Source of the DNA: Legionella rubrilucens
Lineage (GTDB): Bacteria > Pseudomonadota > Gammaproteobacteria > Legionellales > Legionellaceae
Assembly: GCF_001468125.1 (NCBI RefSeq)
Contig: NZ_LNYT01000007.1
Span: 771,803 to 835,802 of the forward strand
Reading direction: 5' to 3'
DNA: 64,000 nt
This document shows positions 22,734 through 32,068 of the stretch, piece by piece. Under the pieces are notes generated by a model. The model was not told the origin of the DNA. It was given only the letters and a program-made list of their open reading frames with translations, and did not search any database. The first letter of the stretch is position 1, and each line of letters starts with the position of its first letter. The position numbers and the translations under genes were made by a program.

Positions 22734-24287
22734 ATGTTAAAGATTCTGATATTCATCGCTTGTCTGCTTCTAAGTGCCTGCATGGTGGGACCGGATTACA
22801 AGGAGCCTGCAAAAAATGTTGCTCCTTACTGGCTGCAGAAAAACCCGGCCGTTAAAGTGGCGCCAATCAATAATGCCGATTGGTGGAAGGTGTTTAACGA
22901 TCCAACCCTGACTCAATTAATTCACTGCGGTTACCACAATAATCTGTCATTACAGATAGCCGGCGTGCGTGTGCTTCAGGCCCGTGCCAAACTGGCGCAA
23001 TCGGTCGGTGAGCTCTACCCGCAACAGCAGGTATTGAATGGCAGCTATACCCATGTGCGTACCGGGGGAGGCGAGTTGCAGGGGATTTTGCCTGACAAGT
23101 TCGATACGGCCTCTGTGGGCCTTTCTGCCAGTTGGGAAATTGATTTCTGGGGTAAATACCGCCGCGCCATCCGTGCCAATGATGCCGCCTTCCTGGCGTC
23201 ACTGGCAGCCTATGACAATGCCTTAGTCTCGTTAACCGCCGACATCGCCCATGCGTATATCTCGATCCGTACCCTGCAGCAGCAGATTAAGACGACTCAA
23301 ACCAACATCCACCTGCAGAAGGTAAGCCTTGATATTGCTCAGTCCCGCTATCGCGGGGGGCAAACCAGTTTACTGGATGTTCAACAGGCAGAAACTGAAC
23401 TGGCTGAAACCCAGTCATCCCTGCCGGATCTGGTATCCCAACTGCAGCGGCAGAAAGACGCGCTGGCAGTCCTTCTGGGCCTGGTTCCTACTCAAGTCGA
23501 CGACTTGCTTAAAAAAGGCAGCGGCATTCCACGCGCACCGGTTTCGGTGGCGATTGGCATTCCTAAAGAAGCCTTGGCGCGTCGCCCGGATATTTATCAG
23601 GCAAGGATGGAGGCGGTAGCTCAATCCGAATCCATCGGTGCGGTTAAGGCCAACCTTTATCCTGCACTGACCTTAAGCGGTTCCTTTTCCTATACGGCGA
23701 ACAACATCGGTCAAGCCTCCATCAGCAACCTGTTTGATCCAGCCAATCGTTCGGTGATTGCCGGTCCTTCGGTGGTCTGGCCGTTATTAAATTATGGACA
23801 GATTACCAATGCGGTGCGCGAGCAGGATGCTGTGTTCCAGCAAAGTTTGTTGAATTACCTGAATCAGGTACTTAAGGCGCAGCAGGAAGTGCAGGATAAT
23901 ATCACTCAGTACATTGAGGCACGAAAAACCACGGCCTTGCTGGGTTCAGCAAATACCTCGGCCACGAAAACCACCCGCCTGGCTCTCATCCGGTATCGCG
24001 AGGGAGAAGCAAATTACACGGCCGTACTGAATGCGGAGCAGCAACAATTGCGAATACAGAAATCATTGATCAATGCCGAAGGCGAAATTGCCAAATCGCT
24101 GGTGGCGCTTTACCGCTCCTTAGGCGGCGGTTGGCAAATCCGAAGGGGCAATGATATCGTTCCAGAAACGATCAAACAGGAAATGGCTGCACGAACCAAT
24201 TGGGGCAGTTTGCTCAAACAACAAAACCATGAGCGCCCAACCACGACCGAGCAGCAAATTAAACAGCTTTACCTACCAAACTGGTGA
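22734..24287 (+). CDS. RND efflux outer membrane lipoprotein (NodT/OprM family)
   Basis: A 517-residue outer-membrane factor of the TolC superfamily. It starts with a lipoprotein signal ending LSAC, so Cys16 should be acylated. The next residues, MVGPDYKEP, are the standard start of NodT-type proteins. Two internal repeats with long coiled-coil helices follow (SYTHVRTGGGELQGI, SRYRGGQTSLLDVQQAETELAETQ and later IRYREGEANYTAVLNAEQQQL). It forms the trimeric outer-membrane channel of a tripartite pump. It is the first gene of the operon with the adaptor (6-bp gap) and the RND pump. Confidence 0.92.
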   Translation: MLKILIFIACLLLSACMVGPDYKEPAKNVAPYWLQKNPAVKVAPINNADWWKVFNDPTLTQLIHCGYHNNLSLQIAGVRVLQARAKLAQSVGELYPQQQVLNGSYTHVRTGGGELQGILPDKFDTASVGLSASWEIDFWGKYRRAIRANDAAFLASLAAYDNALVSLTADIAHAYISIRTLQQQIKTTQTNIHLQKVSLDIAQSRYRGGQTSLLDVQQAETELAETQSSLPDLVSQLQRQKDALAVLLGLVPTQVDDLLKKGSGIPRAPVSVAIGIPKEALARRPDIYQARMEAVAQSESIGAVKANLYPALTLSGSFSYTANNIGQASISNLFDPANRSVIAGPSVVWPLLNYGQITNAVREQDAVFQQSLLNYLNQVLKAQQEVQDNITQYIEARKTTALLGSANTSATKTTRLALIRYREGEANYTAVLNAEQQQLRIQKSLINAEGEIAKSLVALYRSLGGGWQIRRGNDIVPETIKQEMAARTNWGSLLKQQNHERPTTTEQQIKQLYLPNW

Positions 24288-24293
24288 TGGGTT

Positions 24294-25445
24294 ATGATGA
24301 CAGCCGAGAATAAATCCTTGATTTTAAAAATAGCAGCGGGCGGGGTAGTCCTTTTATTGCTTTACTGGTTTATTCATCATTATTCTAAAAGTACACCGCC
24401 CGCGCCACCTGCACCTGTGGTGATCGTAAGCCATCCCACGCGCATGGAAATGACCGATTACATCACCCAGACCGGAAATACCATTGCCTATAATTCTGTC
24501 AATTTAGTCGCCAGGGTAGAAGGTTATCTGGACGCGATTCAATTTGTTGATGGTTCCTTTGTTAAAAAAGGCCAGCAACTGTTCATCATCGAGCCTGAGC
24601 CTTATCTGCAGAAACTGCATGAAGCAGAAGATACCCTGGCTGCCCAAAAAGCCGCTTATGCCTATGACCAGGCAGAATATGCGCGCCAGCAGCAGATGTA
24701 CAAAGAGAATGCGACGTCGTTAAAAAACGTGGAAAAATGGTCTGCCAAGCGCGACGAATCCAAGGCTGAAGTGGCGAAAGCAGAAGCCAACGTTAAAATT
24801 GCTCAGATCAATTACAGCTATACCCATGTTCAGGCCCCCTTCGATGGACGCATCGGACGGCACCTGGTGGACGTCGGCAATCTCGTGGGGCATGGGCAGG
24901 CAACCGAGTTGGCCAACATTGAACAGATTAATCCCATCTATGTTTATTTCAATTTAAATGAACTGGATTTAATCAAATTGCGGGAAGCGGCACGGGCACG
25001 CGGTTTTAAACCCAATGAACTGCATAAAATTCCGGTGTACGTCGGCATGCAGAATGAAAGTGATTTCCCCCATCAGGGTAAACTGGATTTTGTGAACACC
25101 GGTTTGAATGCATCCACCGGAAGCATGGAGTTCCGTGCGCTGCTCGACAACAAGGATTATCCTCTTTTACCCGGACTTTTTGTCCAGGTTCGCATTCCCA
25201 TCAGCAAACCGTCGTCACGGCTTGCTATTCCCGACACCGCCATTCAATACGACCAGATCGGCGCTTATGTCCTGACGGTGGATAAAAACGATACGGTGGT
25301 ATTAAAACGGGTAAGCACAGGAACGCTTGATCAAGGCATGAGGGCGATTACCAAAGGTCTCGATATCGACGACAGGGTGGTGGTGAACGGCATTCAGAAT
25401 GCCGTGCCTTCGCACAAGGTTACTCCAAAAAAAGAAAGTGAATAA
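24294..25445 (+). CDS. RND efflux periplasmic adaptor (membrane fusion protein)
   Basis: A 383-residue HlyD/AcrA-type adaptor. One N-terminal membrane anchor (residues about 8-26, IAAGGVVLLLLYWFIHHY) precedes a Pro-rich spacer. The lipoyl half-motif GYLDAIQFVDGSFVKKGQQLFIIEP follows, then the helical hairpin, the second lipoyl half YTHVQAPFDGRIGRHLVDVGNLVG, and the beta-barrel and membrane-proximal domains. It bridges the inner-membrane pump and the outer-membrane channel. Unlike AcrA it has a transmembrane anchor rather than a lipobox. It sits between the two other pump genes on the same strand. Confidence 0.92.
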   Translation: MMTAENKSLILKIAAGGVVLLLLYWFIHHYSKSTPPAPPAPVVIVSHPTRMEMTDYITQTGNTIAYNSVNLVARVEGYLDAIQFVDGSFVKKGQQLFIIEPEPYLQKLHEAEDTLAAQKAAYAYDQAEYARQQQMYKENATSLKNVEKWSAKRDESKAEVAKAEANVKIAQINYSYTHVQAPFDGRIGRHLVDVGNLVGHGQATELANIEQINPIYVYFNLNELDLIKLREAARARGFKPNELHKIPVYVGMQNESDFPHQGKLDFVNTGLNASTGSMEFRALLDNKDYPLLPGLFVQVRIPISKPSSRLAIPDTAIQYDQIGAYVLTVDKNDTVVLKRVSTGTLDQGMRAITKGLDIDDRVVVNGIQNAVPSHKVTPKKESE

Positions 25446-25503
25446 AGCCAATTGGAAAGGGATGCCATTGAATGAAATTGATGCAAGTTGAGAAGAACGA
25501 GAA

Positions 25504-28500
25504 ATGATTTCCAAATTTTTCATTGAAAGGCCGGTTCTGGCCAATGTGATTGCTTTACTGCTGGTCTTCATTGGTTTAATCGCTATCCTGGTTTTACCGG
25601 TATCGCAATACCCGGCCATTGTGCCTCCCACAATCCAGGTGACTACCACTTACCCGGGTGCGGATGCCAAAACCCTGATTAATACCGTGGCCTTACCCAT
25701 TGAGCAGCAGGTCAATGGGGTGGAAAACATGCTTTACATGCAATCCACCAGCTCCAATAACGGCGCTTACACGCTGATTGTTACCTTTGCCATTGGCACG
25801 GATCTCAATTTTGCCCAGGTTCTGGTGCAAAACCGGGTGCAGGCGGCCATGGCGCAATTGCCCATGGATGTGCAGAAGCAAGGGGTAGTGGTCCAGCAAA
25901 AATCAACTGCCATTCTGCAGTTCATTACGTTAACGTCGGAGAATGGCGATTACGATGGGGTGTTTCTTAACAGTTATGCCACCATCAACATGCAGGATGA
26001 ACTGGCGCGTCTCCCCGGTGTGGGTAATGTTCTGGTTTTTGGTTCCGGCAGCTACGCCATGCGGGTATGGCTTGATCCGAAAAAAATGCTTGCCTATTCG
26101 TTAAACCCCAGCGATGTCTTAAATGCCATCAGTTACCAGAACAAAGACGTGTCAGCAGGCCAGATTGCTTCCCCGCCGGTCTTGGGTTCTCATTCGTATC
26201 AACTCACCGTGAACGTGCCGGGGCAACTGGCCGATCCCGATGAATTTGGTAATATTATTATCAAAACCGTCGATACCCAACCGGATGAAAATGCCAATGC
26301 CAGCAGTTCAGCCCAGGTGGTGCGTATCAAGGACGTTGGGCGGGTGGAGCTCGGCTCCTCAAGTTACAGCCAATTGGCTAATTTAAACGGTAAACCCACC
26401 GCAGCCATTGGTATATTTCAGCTACCCGGGGCCAATGCGCTGCAAGTGGCTGACGAGGTGAAGAAAACCGTTGCCAAAATGGCAAAGAAATTCCCTCCGG
26501 GACTGACGTATTCCATTCCTTTTGATACTACGGTGTTTGTAAAAGCTTCCATTTCAGAGGTCTATAAAACACTGTATGAGGCCGGTATTCTCGTTCTGCT
26601 GGTCATTGTTGTCTTTCTGCAGAATTTCCGTGCCTCGCTCGTCCCGGCCACAACCGTGCCGGTGACGATCATTGGTACCTTTTTCGCGTTGATGCTGCTG
26701 GGTTACACCATTAATTTACTCACCCTGTTTGCGTTGGTACTGGCCATTGGTATTGTCGTTGATGATGCGATTGTGATCGTGGAAGGAGTCACCCAGCACA
26801 TTGAAAAAGGGTTATCACCCAAAGAAGCTTCCATTCAGGCCATGAAAGAATTGTTTGGACCTATCCTTGGCATTACGCTGGTATTGATGGCCGTGTTTGT
26901 GCCTGCCGGATTTATGCCGGGTTTGACGGGCGCGATGTATGCGCAATTTGCCCTGGTTATCGCAGCAACAGCCTTAATCAGCGCCATCAATGCCATGACG
27001 TTAAAGCCCACGCAATGCGCCCTGTGGCTTAAGCCCATCGATAAAAACAAACCCAAAAATGTCTTTTTCAGGACCTTTGATAATCTCTATAACCCCATTG
27101 AAGCGCGTTATATTCGATTTATGGATAAATTGGTACACCACAGCGGCACGGTGTGCCTGCTGGGCGCCGCGTTGGTGGCCCTGGCCATTTTTGGTTTAAC
27201 CCGAATCCCTACAGGCTTTATCCCGATTGAAGATCAGGGGTATCTGATCTTAAGCGTGCAATTGCCCGATGCAGCCACTCTGGGGCGTACAGACAAGGTC
27301 ATGAGCGAATTGACTAAAAAAGTTTCGCAAATTGACGGCATTGAAAACGTCATTGCCATTGATGGCATTTCCCTGCTGGATAACAATGCCAGCCTGGCGA
27401 ATGCGGGTGTGTTGTACATCATGTTTAAAGACTGGAGCGTTCGCGGCAAGTCTGAAAACCTGCTGGCGCTGTATACCAAAATCAATGACATTGCTAAAAA
27501 CACGCTGGATGCCAAGGTCCTGACCGTCGTTCCCCCACCCATTCAGGGGCTGGGATTATCAGGCGGCTTCCAGATGCAGGTGGAATTGCAGGACGGGACT
27601 TTCGACTATCAAAAATTGCAGCGTGTGACGGACGGCTTAATCAGTGAGGGGAACCGTGAGCCGGATCTGCAAAATTTAATGACCTCCTTCCGCGCCAGCG
27701 TACCGCAGGTTGCAGCACCCATTGACCGCACCAAAGCTGAGAGTCTGGGTGTTCGTATCGGCGATGCGTTCGGTACCCTGCAAACCTATCTTGGATCTTC
27801 CTATGTCAATTTGTTTACCAAATTTGGTCAGGTTTTTCCGGTTTATGTGCAGGCGGATGCGTCTTCGCGCGGACAGGTGGATGATTTGCGCAATTACTAT
27901 GTCAAAAACCAGCAGGGCTCGATGGTTTCTTTAGGCACTCTGACCGACATCAAGCCGGATGTTGGTCCGGCGATCATATCGCTTTACAATCTGTATCCCT
28001 CCGGTAACGTCAACGGTATGGCCGCCAGAGGCTACAGTTCCGGTGAAGGGATTGAAACCATGGAAGAATTAGCTAAAAAACTGCCTCCCGGTTTTTCCTA
28101 TGAATGGACGAGTACAGCCTATCAGGAAAAAGTCGCTGGTAATATGAGTTATTATATTTTTGCCATGTCGCTGGTGCTTGTTTATCTGATTCTGGCAGGA
28201 CAATATGAAAACTGGTTGATTCCCTCAGCCATTCTTTTCAGCGTACCGCTCACCTTGATTGGTACCGTACTGGCTCTGTCACTGTTGGGACTGGACAACA
28301 ACATGTACACTCAGATTGGTTTATTATTGCTGATTGCGCTGGCGACAAAAAACGCCATTCTGATTGTTGAAGTGGCGCATGAACAACACCACATTCATAA
28401 AAAATCAGTGATGGAATCGGCCGTTATCGGGGCGAAAACCCGATTTCGCCCCATCCTGATGACCTCATTTGCCTTCATTATGGGGGTCATGCCTCTGGTT

Positions 28501-28671
28501 TTTGCGACCGGTGCAGGCGCCAATGCCAGACGTTCGATTGGCGTGGCGGTGTGCAGCGGCATGCTGGCTTCAACCTGCCTGGCAGTTGTGTTTGTGCCTG
28601 TTTTTTATGTGCTGCTACAAACCTGGCAGGATAAGCGGAAAGCGAAAAAAGAAACAGCCGTCTTGTCTTAA
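25504..28671 (+). CDS. RND multidrug efflux pump, HAE1 (AcrB-like) family
   Basis: A 1055-residue inner-membrane pump of typical HAE1 length. It has the N-terminal FFIERPVLANVIALLLVFIG helix with the porter motif LPVSQYPAIVPPTIQVTTTYPGA. Helix 4 motif LAIGIVVDDAIVIVE contains the paired Asp residues of the proton relay, and IPIEDQGYLILSVQLPDAATL and TKNAILIVEVAHEQ lie in the second half. It captures substrates from the periplasm or outer leaflet and exports them using the proton gradient. It is the last gene of the three-gene operon. Drug range cannot be predicted. No TetR-type repressor is adjacent. Confidence 0.93.
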   Translation: MISKFFIERPVLANVIALLLVFIGLIAILVLPVSQYPAIVPPTIQVTTTYPGADAKTLINTVALPIEQQVNGVENMLYMQSTSSNNGAYTLIVTFAIGTDLNFAQVLVQNRVQAAMAQLPMDVQKQGVVVQQKSTAILQFITLTSENGDYDGVFLNSYATINMQDELARLPGVGNVLVFGSGSYAMRVWLDPKKMLAYSLNPSDVLNAISYQNKDVSAGQIASPPVLGSHSYQLTVNVPGQLADPDEFGNIIIKTVDTQPDENANASSSAQVVRIKDVGRVELGSSSYSQLANLNGKPTAAIGIFQLPGANALQVADEVKKTVAKMAKKFPPGLTYSIPFDTTVFVKASISEVYKTLYEAGILVLLVIVVFLQNFRASLVPATTVPVTIIGTFFALMLLGYTINLLTLFALVLAIGIVVDDAIVIVEGVTQHIEKGLSPKEASIQAMKELFGPILGITLVLMAVFVPAGFMPGLTGAMYAQFALVIAATALISAINAMTLKPTQCALWLKPIDKNKPKNVFFRTFDNLYNPIEARYIRFMDKLVHHSGTVCLLGAALVALAIFGLTRIPTGFIPIEDQGYLILSVQLPDAATLGRTDKVMSELTKKVSQIDGIENVIAIDGISLLDNNASLANAGVLYIMFKDWSVRGKSENLLALYTKINDIAKNTLDAKVLTVVPPPIQGLGLSGGFQMQVELQDGTFDYQKLQRVTDGLISEGNREPDLQNLMTSFRASVPQVAAPIDRTKAESLGVRIGDAFGTLQTYLGSSYVNLFTKFGQVFPVYVQADASSRGQVDDLRNYYVKNQQGSMVSLGTLTDIKPDVGPAIISLYNLYPSGNVNGMAARGYSSGEGIETMEELAKKLPPGFSYEWTSTAYQEKVAGNMSYYIFAMSLVLVYLILAGQYENWLIPSAILFSVPLTLIGTVLALSLLGLDNNMYTQIGLLLLIALATKNAILIVEVAHEQHHIHKKSVMESAVIGAKTRFRPILMTSFAFIMGVMPLVFATGAGANARRSIGVAVCSGMLASTCLAVVFVPVFYVLLQTWQDKRKAKKETAVLS

Positions 28672-28766
28672 CGGTAAGACTGTTTGCGGATTTTTTGCTC
28701 TGCTGGGGCAATGTCTTCCCGCTTCGTTTACGGGTGCTTTCGACGTAATGGGGGGCGCCGCTGGCT

Positions 28767-29020
28767 TTACGTTTTTTTGATTTTTTTGGCTTGAGCGATT
28801 TCCTCTTCCAGTGTTCCCATTAACTCTTTCAGGAGGAGAATCACGCGTTTCTTCTGCCCCAATTCGGTGATGTGCCCTATTTAATGCCAACCATTTCGGT
28901 GGAATAATCATTGGCATTGCGTTTCTCAACCACTTGATCCGCTAAAATATACCAATGGTATTTAGTTCCTACCGGAACACCGGGGCCCTCAGGGGCTTTG
29001 CCTTTATGGCATTTGGTCAC
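28767..29020 (-). pseudogene. Remnant of a small protein, broken by an apparent 1-nt deletion
   Basis: A minus-strand frame starting near GTG 29020 reads VTKCHKGKAPEGPG...VEKRNANDYSTEMVGIK and stops at TAG 28877-28879. In the next frame a natural continuation follows at once, GHITELGQKKRVILLLKELM, rich in helix-forming and charged residues and ending KKIKKT at 28767. Adding one A to the AAA run at 28880-28882 would fuse both parts into one protein of about 84 residues. I do not recognise the family. The remaining 90 bp toward the RND gene show nothing. A sequencing error in the A-run is the alternative. Confidence 0.4.
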
Positions 29021-29034
29021 CGCATAAAGAGAAA

Positions 29035-29061
29035 GCCAGGGTTACCTGAGATAACCCTGGC
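29035..29061 (-). terminator. Rho-independent terminator of the Thr/Gly repeat gene
   Basis: A perfect 10-bp stem (GCCAGGGTTA with TAACCCTGGC) has a 7-nt loop. Read on the minus strand it is followed by the T-rich CTTTCTCTTTAT. It lies directly after the stop of the repeat-protein gene at 29068. Confidence 0.75.
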
Positions 29062-29067
29062 CTGTCC

Positions 29068-29646
29068 TCAGTAAGATCCATTATTAGTACCGGTTCCGGT
29101 TCCCGTGGTGGTGTCAGTACCGGTTTCGGTTCCCGTGGTGGTGTCAGTACCGGTTCCGGTTCCCGTTCCCGTGGTGGTGTCAGTACCGGTTCCGGTTCCC
29201 GTTCCCGTGGTGGTGTCAGTACCAGTTCCGGTTCCGGTGGTGGTATCAGTGCCTGTTCCGGTTCCGGTGGTGGTGTCCGTGCCTGTTCCGGTTCCGGTGG
29301 TGGTATCCGTGCCTGTTCCGGTTCCGGTGGTGGTATCCGTGCCTGTTCCGGTTCCGGTGGTGGTATCCGTGCCTGTGCCGGTTCCGGTGGTGGTGTCAGT
29401 ACCAGTTCCGGTTCCCGTGGTGGTGTCAGTGCCTGTTCCGGTTCCGGTGGTGGTGTCAGTGCCTGTTCCGGTTCCGGTGGTGGTGTCAGTGCCTGTGCCC
29501 GTTCCGGTGGTGGTATCCGTGCCGGTGTTCATCGTTCCCGTGCCCGTCGTGGAGATGTCGGTTGATGACGTCCCGGAGCCAGAAGTATCCGCGTAAGTGG
29601 AGGTTAATGCGGCGGCAGTAAATAAAGTCAGTGCAATCCGTTTCAT
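29068..29646 (-). CDS. Secreted Thr/Gly tandem-repeat protein
   Basis: The ATG at 29646 is used because AGAAGGA lies 8 nt upstream and it yields a signal peptide ([19 protein letters not shown]). The 192-residue product then has a short Ser/Thr/Gly head and about 14 tandem copies of a 10-residue unit, [10 protein letters not shown]. Two copies are lengthened by two residues, and the tail is TNNGSY. The mature protein is almost only Thr, Gly and Asp, with no Cys or aromatic residues until the last Tyr. It should be unstructured and exported, perhaps a surface or matrix component. Copy-number change by slippage is likely. It is a single gene with its own terminator. Confidence 0.75.
   Translation of the reverse strand: MKRIALTLFTAAALTSTYADTSGSGTSSTDISTTGTGTMNTGTDTTTGTGTGTDTTTGTGTGTDTTTGTGTGTDTTTGTGTGTDTTTGTGTGTDTTTGTGTGTDTTTGTGTGTDTTTGTGTGTDTTTGTGTGTDTTTGTGTGTDTTTGTGTGTGTDTTTGTGTGTGTDTTTGTETGTDTTTGTGTGTNNGSY
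29090..29525. repeat. 30-bp tandem repeat array inside the Thr/Gly protein gene
   Basis: About 14 head-to-tail copies of a 30-bp unit (plus-strand core GTTCCGGTTCCGGTGGTGGT) differ by third-position and small changes. Two copies are extended by 6 bp. The units keep the reading frame, so they encode protein repeats. Confidence 0.85.
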
Positions 29647-29802
29647 GGTGTTAGTCCTTCTCGTTAAGCCTGTTCTTAATGATGGTCGTGCTGATAAGCC
29701 TTTTGGCACAAAAATCATAAAAAAACAGGTTTGGGTTCTAGAAATAAATACGACAGTTGTTTTGAGTAAACAATTTAAAACTCTACTGTTAAGAATAGCT
29801 CA

Positions 29803-29825
29803 AATAATCGGACAATTAGATTATT
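29803..29825. promoter_or_regulatory. Inverted repeat in the 29647-29960 intergenic gap
   Basis: AATAATC (29803-29809) and GATTATT (29819-29825) are perfect 7-bp arms around 9 nt. The gap separates the divergent repeat-protein and helical-repeat genes. It is AT-rich, should hold both promoters and contains no credible gene. Confidence 0.3.
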
Positions 29826-29960
29826 CAGGAGTCTGAACGGCGTTTTTCTCCGAGAGGTATTGTTTTTATAATCAGTCCGCATAAAAAACACGCCAGACAG
29901 TAGTAAAAACTGTTCAGATGAATGTATTATTTCAAAGCTTTGAATTGACAGGATGCCAAA

Positions 29961-31949
29961 ATGAAAATTTCATTCATTAAAAACTGCTTAACCAATTATG
30001 ATAAAAACAAGGGGTATCTGCGGGTACTGAAAGATGAATCCCACATCAGCCAGTTAAGAGTCTTTTATAATGAACTGGGCGGCGATAAAGCGGAGGATCG
30101 TGAGCTTAATCCCCAGGAATTACTCAAGCTTGTTACTATAGCACTCGGCAAAAAAAACTGGAATGACTCACAAAGTGCCGATGTGTTTACTGAAATTTTC
30201 AAACAGTTCGGCGGCAAAGAGGCTTATCAGTATCTGGTTGATAAAAATGGCTTAACGGCAGAAAATGTTGCGCTTCTGGAAAAAAATGTCGCCGCTTACA
30301 GCAGGAACAGTCAGGAAATTGGGGGGCTTGCGATCCTGTTGGATTATTCATCACAAAGTGTTCCCCCCTTGTCTTTAAGTGTTTTGTCAGACGAGTCTCT
30401 TTATTTTGATTTAGTCAGCATGTACAACAAGACGGGTTGTTTGACTCGTTTGAAAAAGGATGGGCTATTAAGCAAAAACGCGCTCTTGTTGATCGCTAAA
30501 TGCAAGGACGTTGAGGTTGCTGAGCAGTTGATTCGCTTAATGAATGCCCAAAACAGCTTCAACGACGCAAACCTTCTGTCATTAGCAAAAAATCCCGACG
30601 CCCTTGAGCCCATTTTTCAAATTCTAACCAGTCTTGGTCAAAAAGACGTATTCCCACCGACCTTTTGCGATGTGACAACATTATTCAGTTTCAACGCGGT
30701 GACCGCGACCAATTTCAAGCATTACCTGCAGGGTATTGAGCAACAATGCCTAAAAAGTAAAACAACTGCGGCCCCTGAAATTGGCAAAAAACTTTTGGCC
30801 CATGCCGAAACGCTGGCAAACCAAAATCCGTTGGTCATGGAGAAAGCACTGAGTGTATTCAAGCAGCAGGGATGGATAATAACCGACTACCTCGATTACC
30901 TGTTGGCAATAAAAGATGCCAACCTGTACTATACCGTGCTCAACATGGCTAAATTATCGCTTGAAGCTGTCTATTTACCCAGGATTCTCGATGCGGTAAA
31001 GGCTGAGGCCACGCATTATCGAACGATAGTCAGTGGTATTGTCCATCTTAAAGAAAAAAATGCCCTGACCGAAGAGCATCTGATTTTTATTTTAAGCTCC
31101 TGCGCGCATGCTCACACCCTGGCGGCAGCGCTTACCCAGTGGCCGCATTTAAAAGAAAAGAAAATCCCTGTCGCTCCTGAGGAGTTGTTAAAGCATCCGC
31201 CTTTTGCCGAAAAAATCGTTGGTGCTTTGCATGAGTTAAGTAACACAGTGGTGTTGACTGAGCAACTCAGTATGCAGGTGATAAGTAAACCGGAAAGTGC
31301 AGAAGCGGCAAAGCCTATTTTTCAGTTATTAAGAAGTAATGACTTGTGTACTGAAAAAATGGTAGGCTTTCTTTATCAAAACAATATGATGAACCATCAT
31401 CTGCATAAAGCACTTGTCGCATTGGATGCAGCGAGTATCCTGACCAACACCAACATCATTAAACTCAGTTTGAATATGGCTTATTTAAAAACCATTGCCA
31501 GTGCCTGCGCCACCTTAAGTAATGCCAATGCCTTAGTGAAGGAGTTAAATGCTCACAAATCCTGTACCCGGTTAAATCAGGACATTTTTGATGCCCTTAT
31601 TGCGAAACCGCTCGACGCCTTGAAACTGGCAGAGTCCTCAGGCGGGTTGCTTAGACGTTTGAATAGTTCAATCAAAGATGAGGAAGCCTGCGAGTTTGTC
31701 AAAATCCGCAAGGAGGCGCGCAGTCTTGCCTTATTACAGCGCAGTGGTTTACTGTTCGGGCCTTACATAGAGCCTTATACCAAGGGTGAAAAAAAGCCGT
31801 TTACCCTTGAGGAAAGGCAGGCATTGGAAAAAAAATCGATCTTTCATATCGCTTCCTTTCTTGGCAACGGGCGTCTTCTTGAAAAGACAGTTGAGGATCA
31901 TGTGGCGAAGGAAGCGGTTGAAGGCATTTTTAATGGGAAAATAGGGTAA
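29961..31949 (+). CDS. Helical-repeat protein, candidate effector
   Basis: A 662-residue soluble protein with AGGAT 6 nt before the ATG and no signal peptide. From about residue 90 to 590 it is built of degenerate helical units of about 35-40 residues. The recurring pattern is LT/LS-x-x-N-x-x-x-L followed by A-x-x-x-x-x-L-x-x-L, for example LLSKNALLLIAKCKDVEVAE, SFNDANLLSLAKNPDALEPI and RLNQDIFDALIAKPLDALKL. Such leucine-rich alpha-solenoid repeats are common in large Legionella proteins of unknown function, including translocated ones. The C-terminal 60 residues are charged. No catalytic motif is visible. It is a single gene ending at a terminator-like hairpin at 32020. Confidence 0.65.
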   Translation: MKISFIKNCLTNYDKNKGYLRVLKDESHISQLRVFYNELGGDKAEDRELNPQELLKLVTIALGKKNWNDSQSADVFTEIFKQFGGKEAYQYLVDKNGLTAENVALLEKNVAAYSRNSQEIGGLAILLDYSSQSVPPLSLSVLSDESLYFDLVSMYNKTGCLTRLKKDGLLSKNALLLIAKCKDVEVAEQLIRLMNAQNSFNDANLLSLAKNPDALEPIFQILTSLGQKDVFPPTFCDVTTLFSFNAVTATNFKHYLQGIEQQCLKSKTTAAPEIGKKLLAHAETLANQNPLVMEKALSVFKQQGWIITDYLDYLLAIKDANLYYTVLNMAKLSLEAVYLPRILDAVKAEATHYRTIVSGIVHLKEKNALTEEHLIFILSSCAHAHTLAAALTQWPHLKEKKIPVAPEELLKHPPFAEKIVGALHELSNTVVLTEQLSMQVISKPESAEAAKPIFQLLRSNDLCTEKMVGFLYQNNMMNHHLHKALVALDAASILTNTNIIKLSLNMAYLKTIASACATLSNANALVKELNAHKSCTRLNQDIFDALIAKPLDALKLAESSGGLLRRLNSSIKDEEACEFVKIRKEARSLALLQRSGLLFGPYIEPYTKGEKKPFTLEERQALEKKSIFHIASFLGNGRLLEKTVEDHVAKEAVEGIFNGKIG

Positions 31950-32019
31950 GCGCCTGGATAACAGGCTACCGCGTCGAAAGGGCGTTGGTGATTACAGGCA
32001 GATTAGGCCGCAGAGAGTT

Positions 32020-32040
32020 CCCTCTCCTGGCAGGAGAGGG
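32020..32040. terminator. Terminator-like hairpin between convergent genes
   Basis: CCCTCTCC and GGAGAGGG form a perfect 8-bp stem with a 5-nt loop, followed on the plus strand by TCTTGTT. It lies between the convergent ends of the helical-repeat and beta-lactamase genes. Confidence 0.5.
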
Positions 32041-32068
32041 TCTTGTTGGGTTGACAGAGACTGTTTGC

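Noticed and set aside
29090-29525. Regular repeats that could be taken for a CRISPR array
   Set aside because: The units are head-to-tail with no unique spacers, and they encode protein repeats.
29105-29596. A 163-residue Val/Pro repeat open frame on the plus strand
   Set aside because: It is the antisense of the Thr/Gly repeat gene; the 30-bp repeats keep several frames open. The minus strand has a signal peptide, ribosome-binding site and terminator, this one has none.
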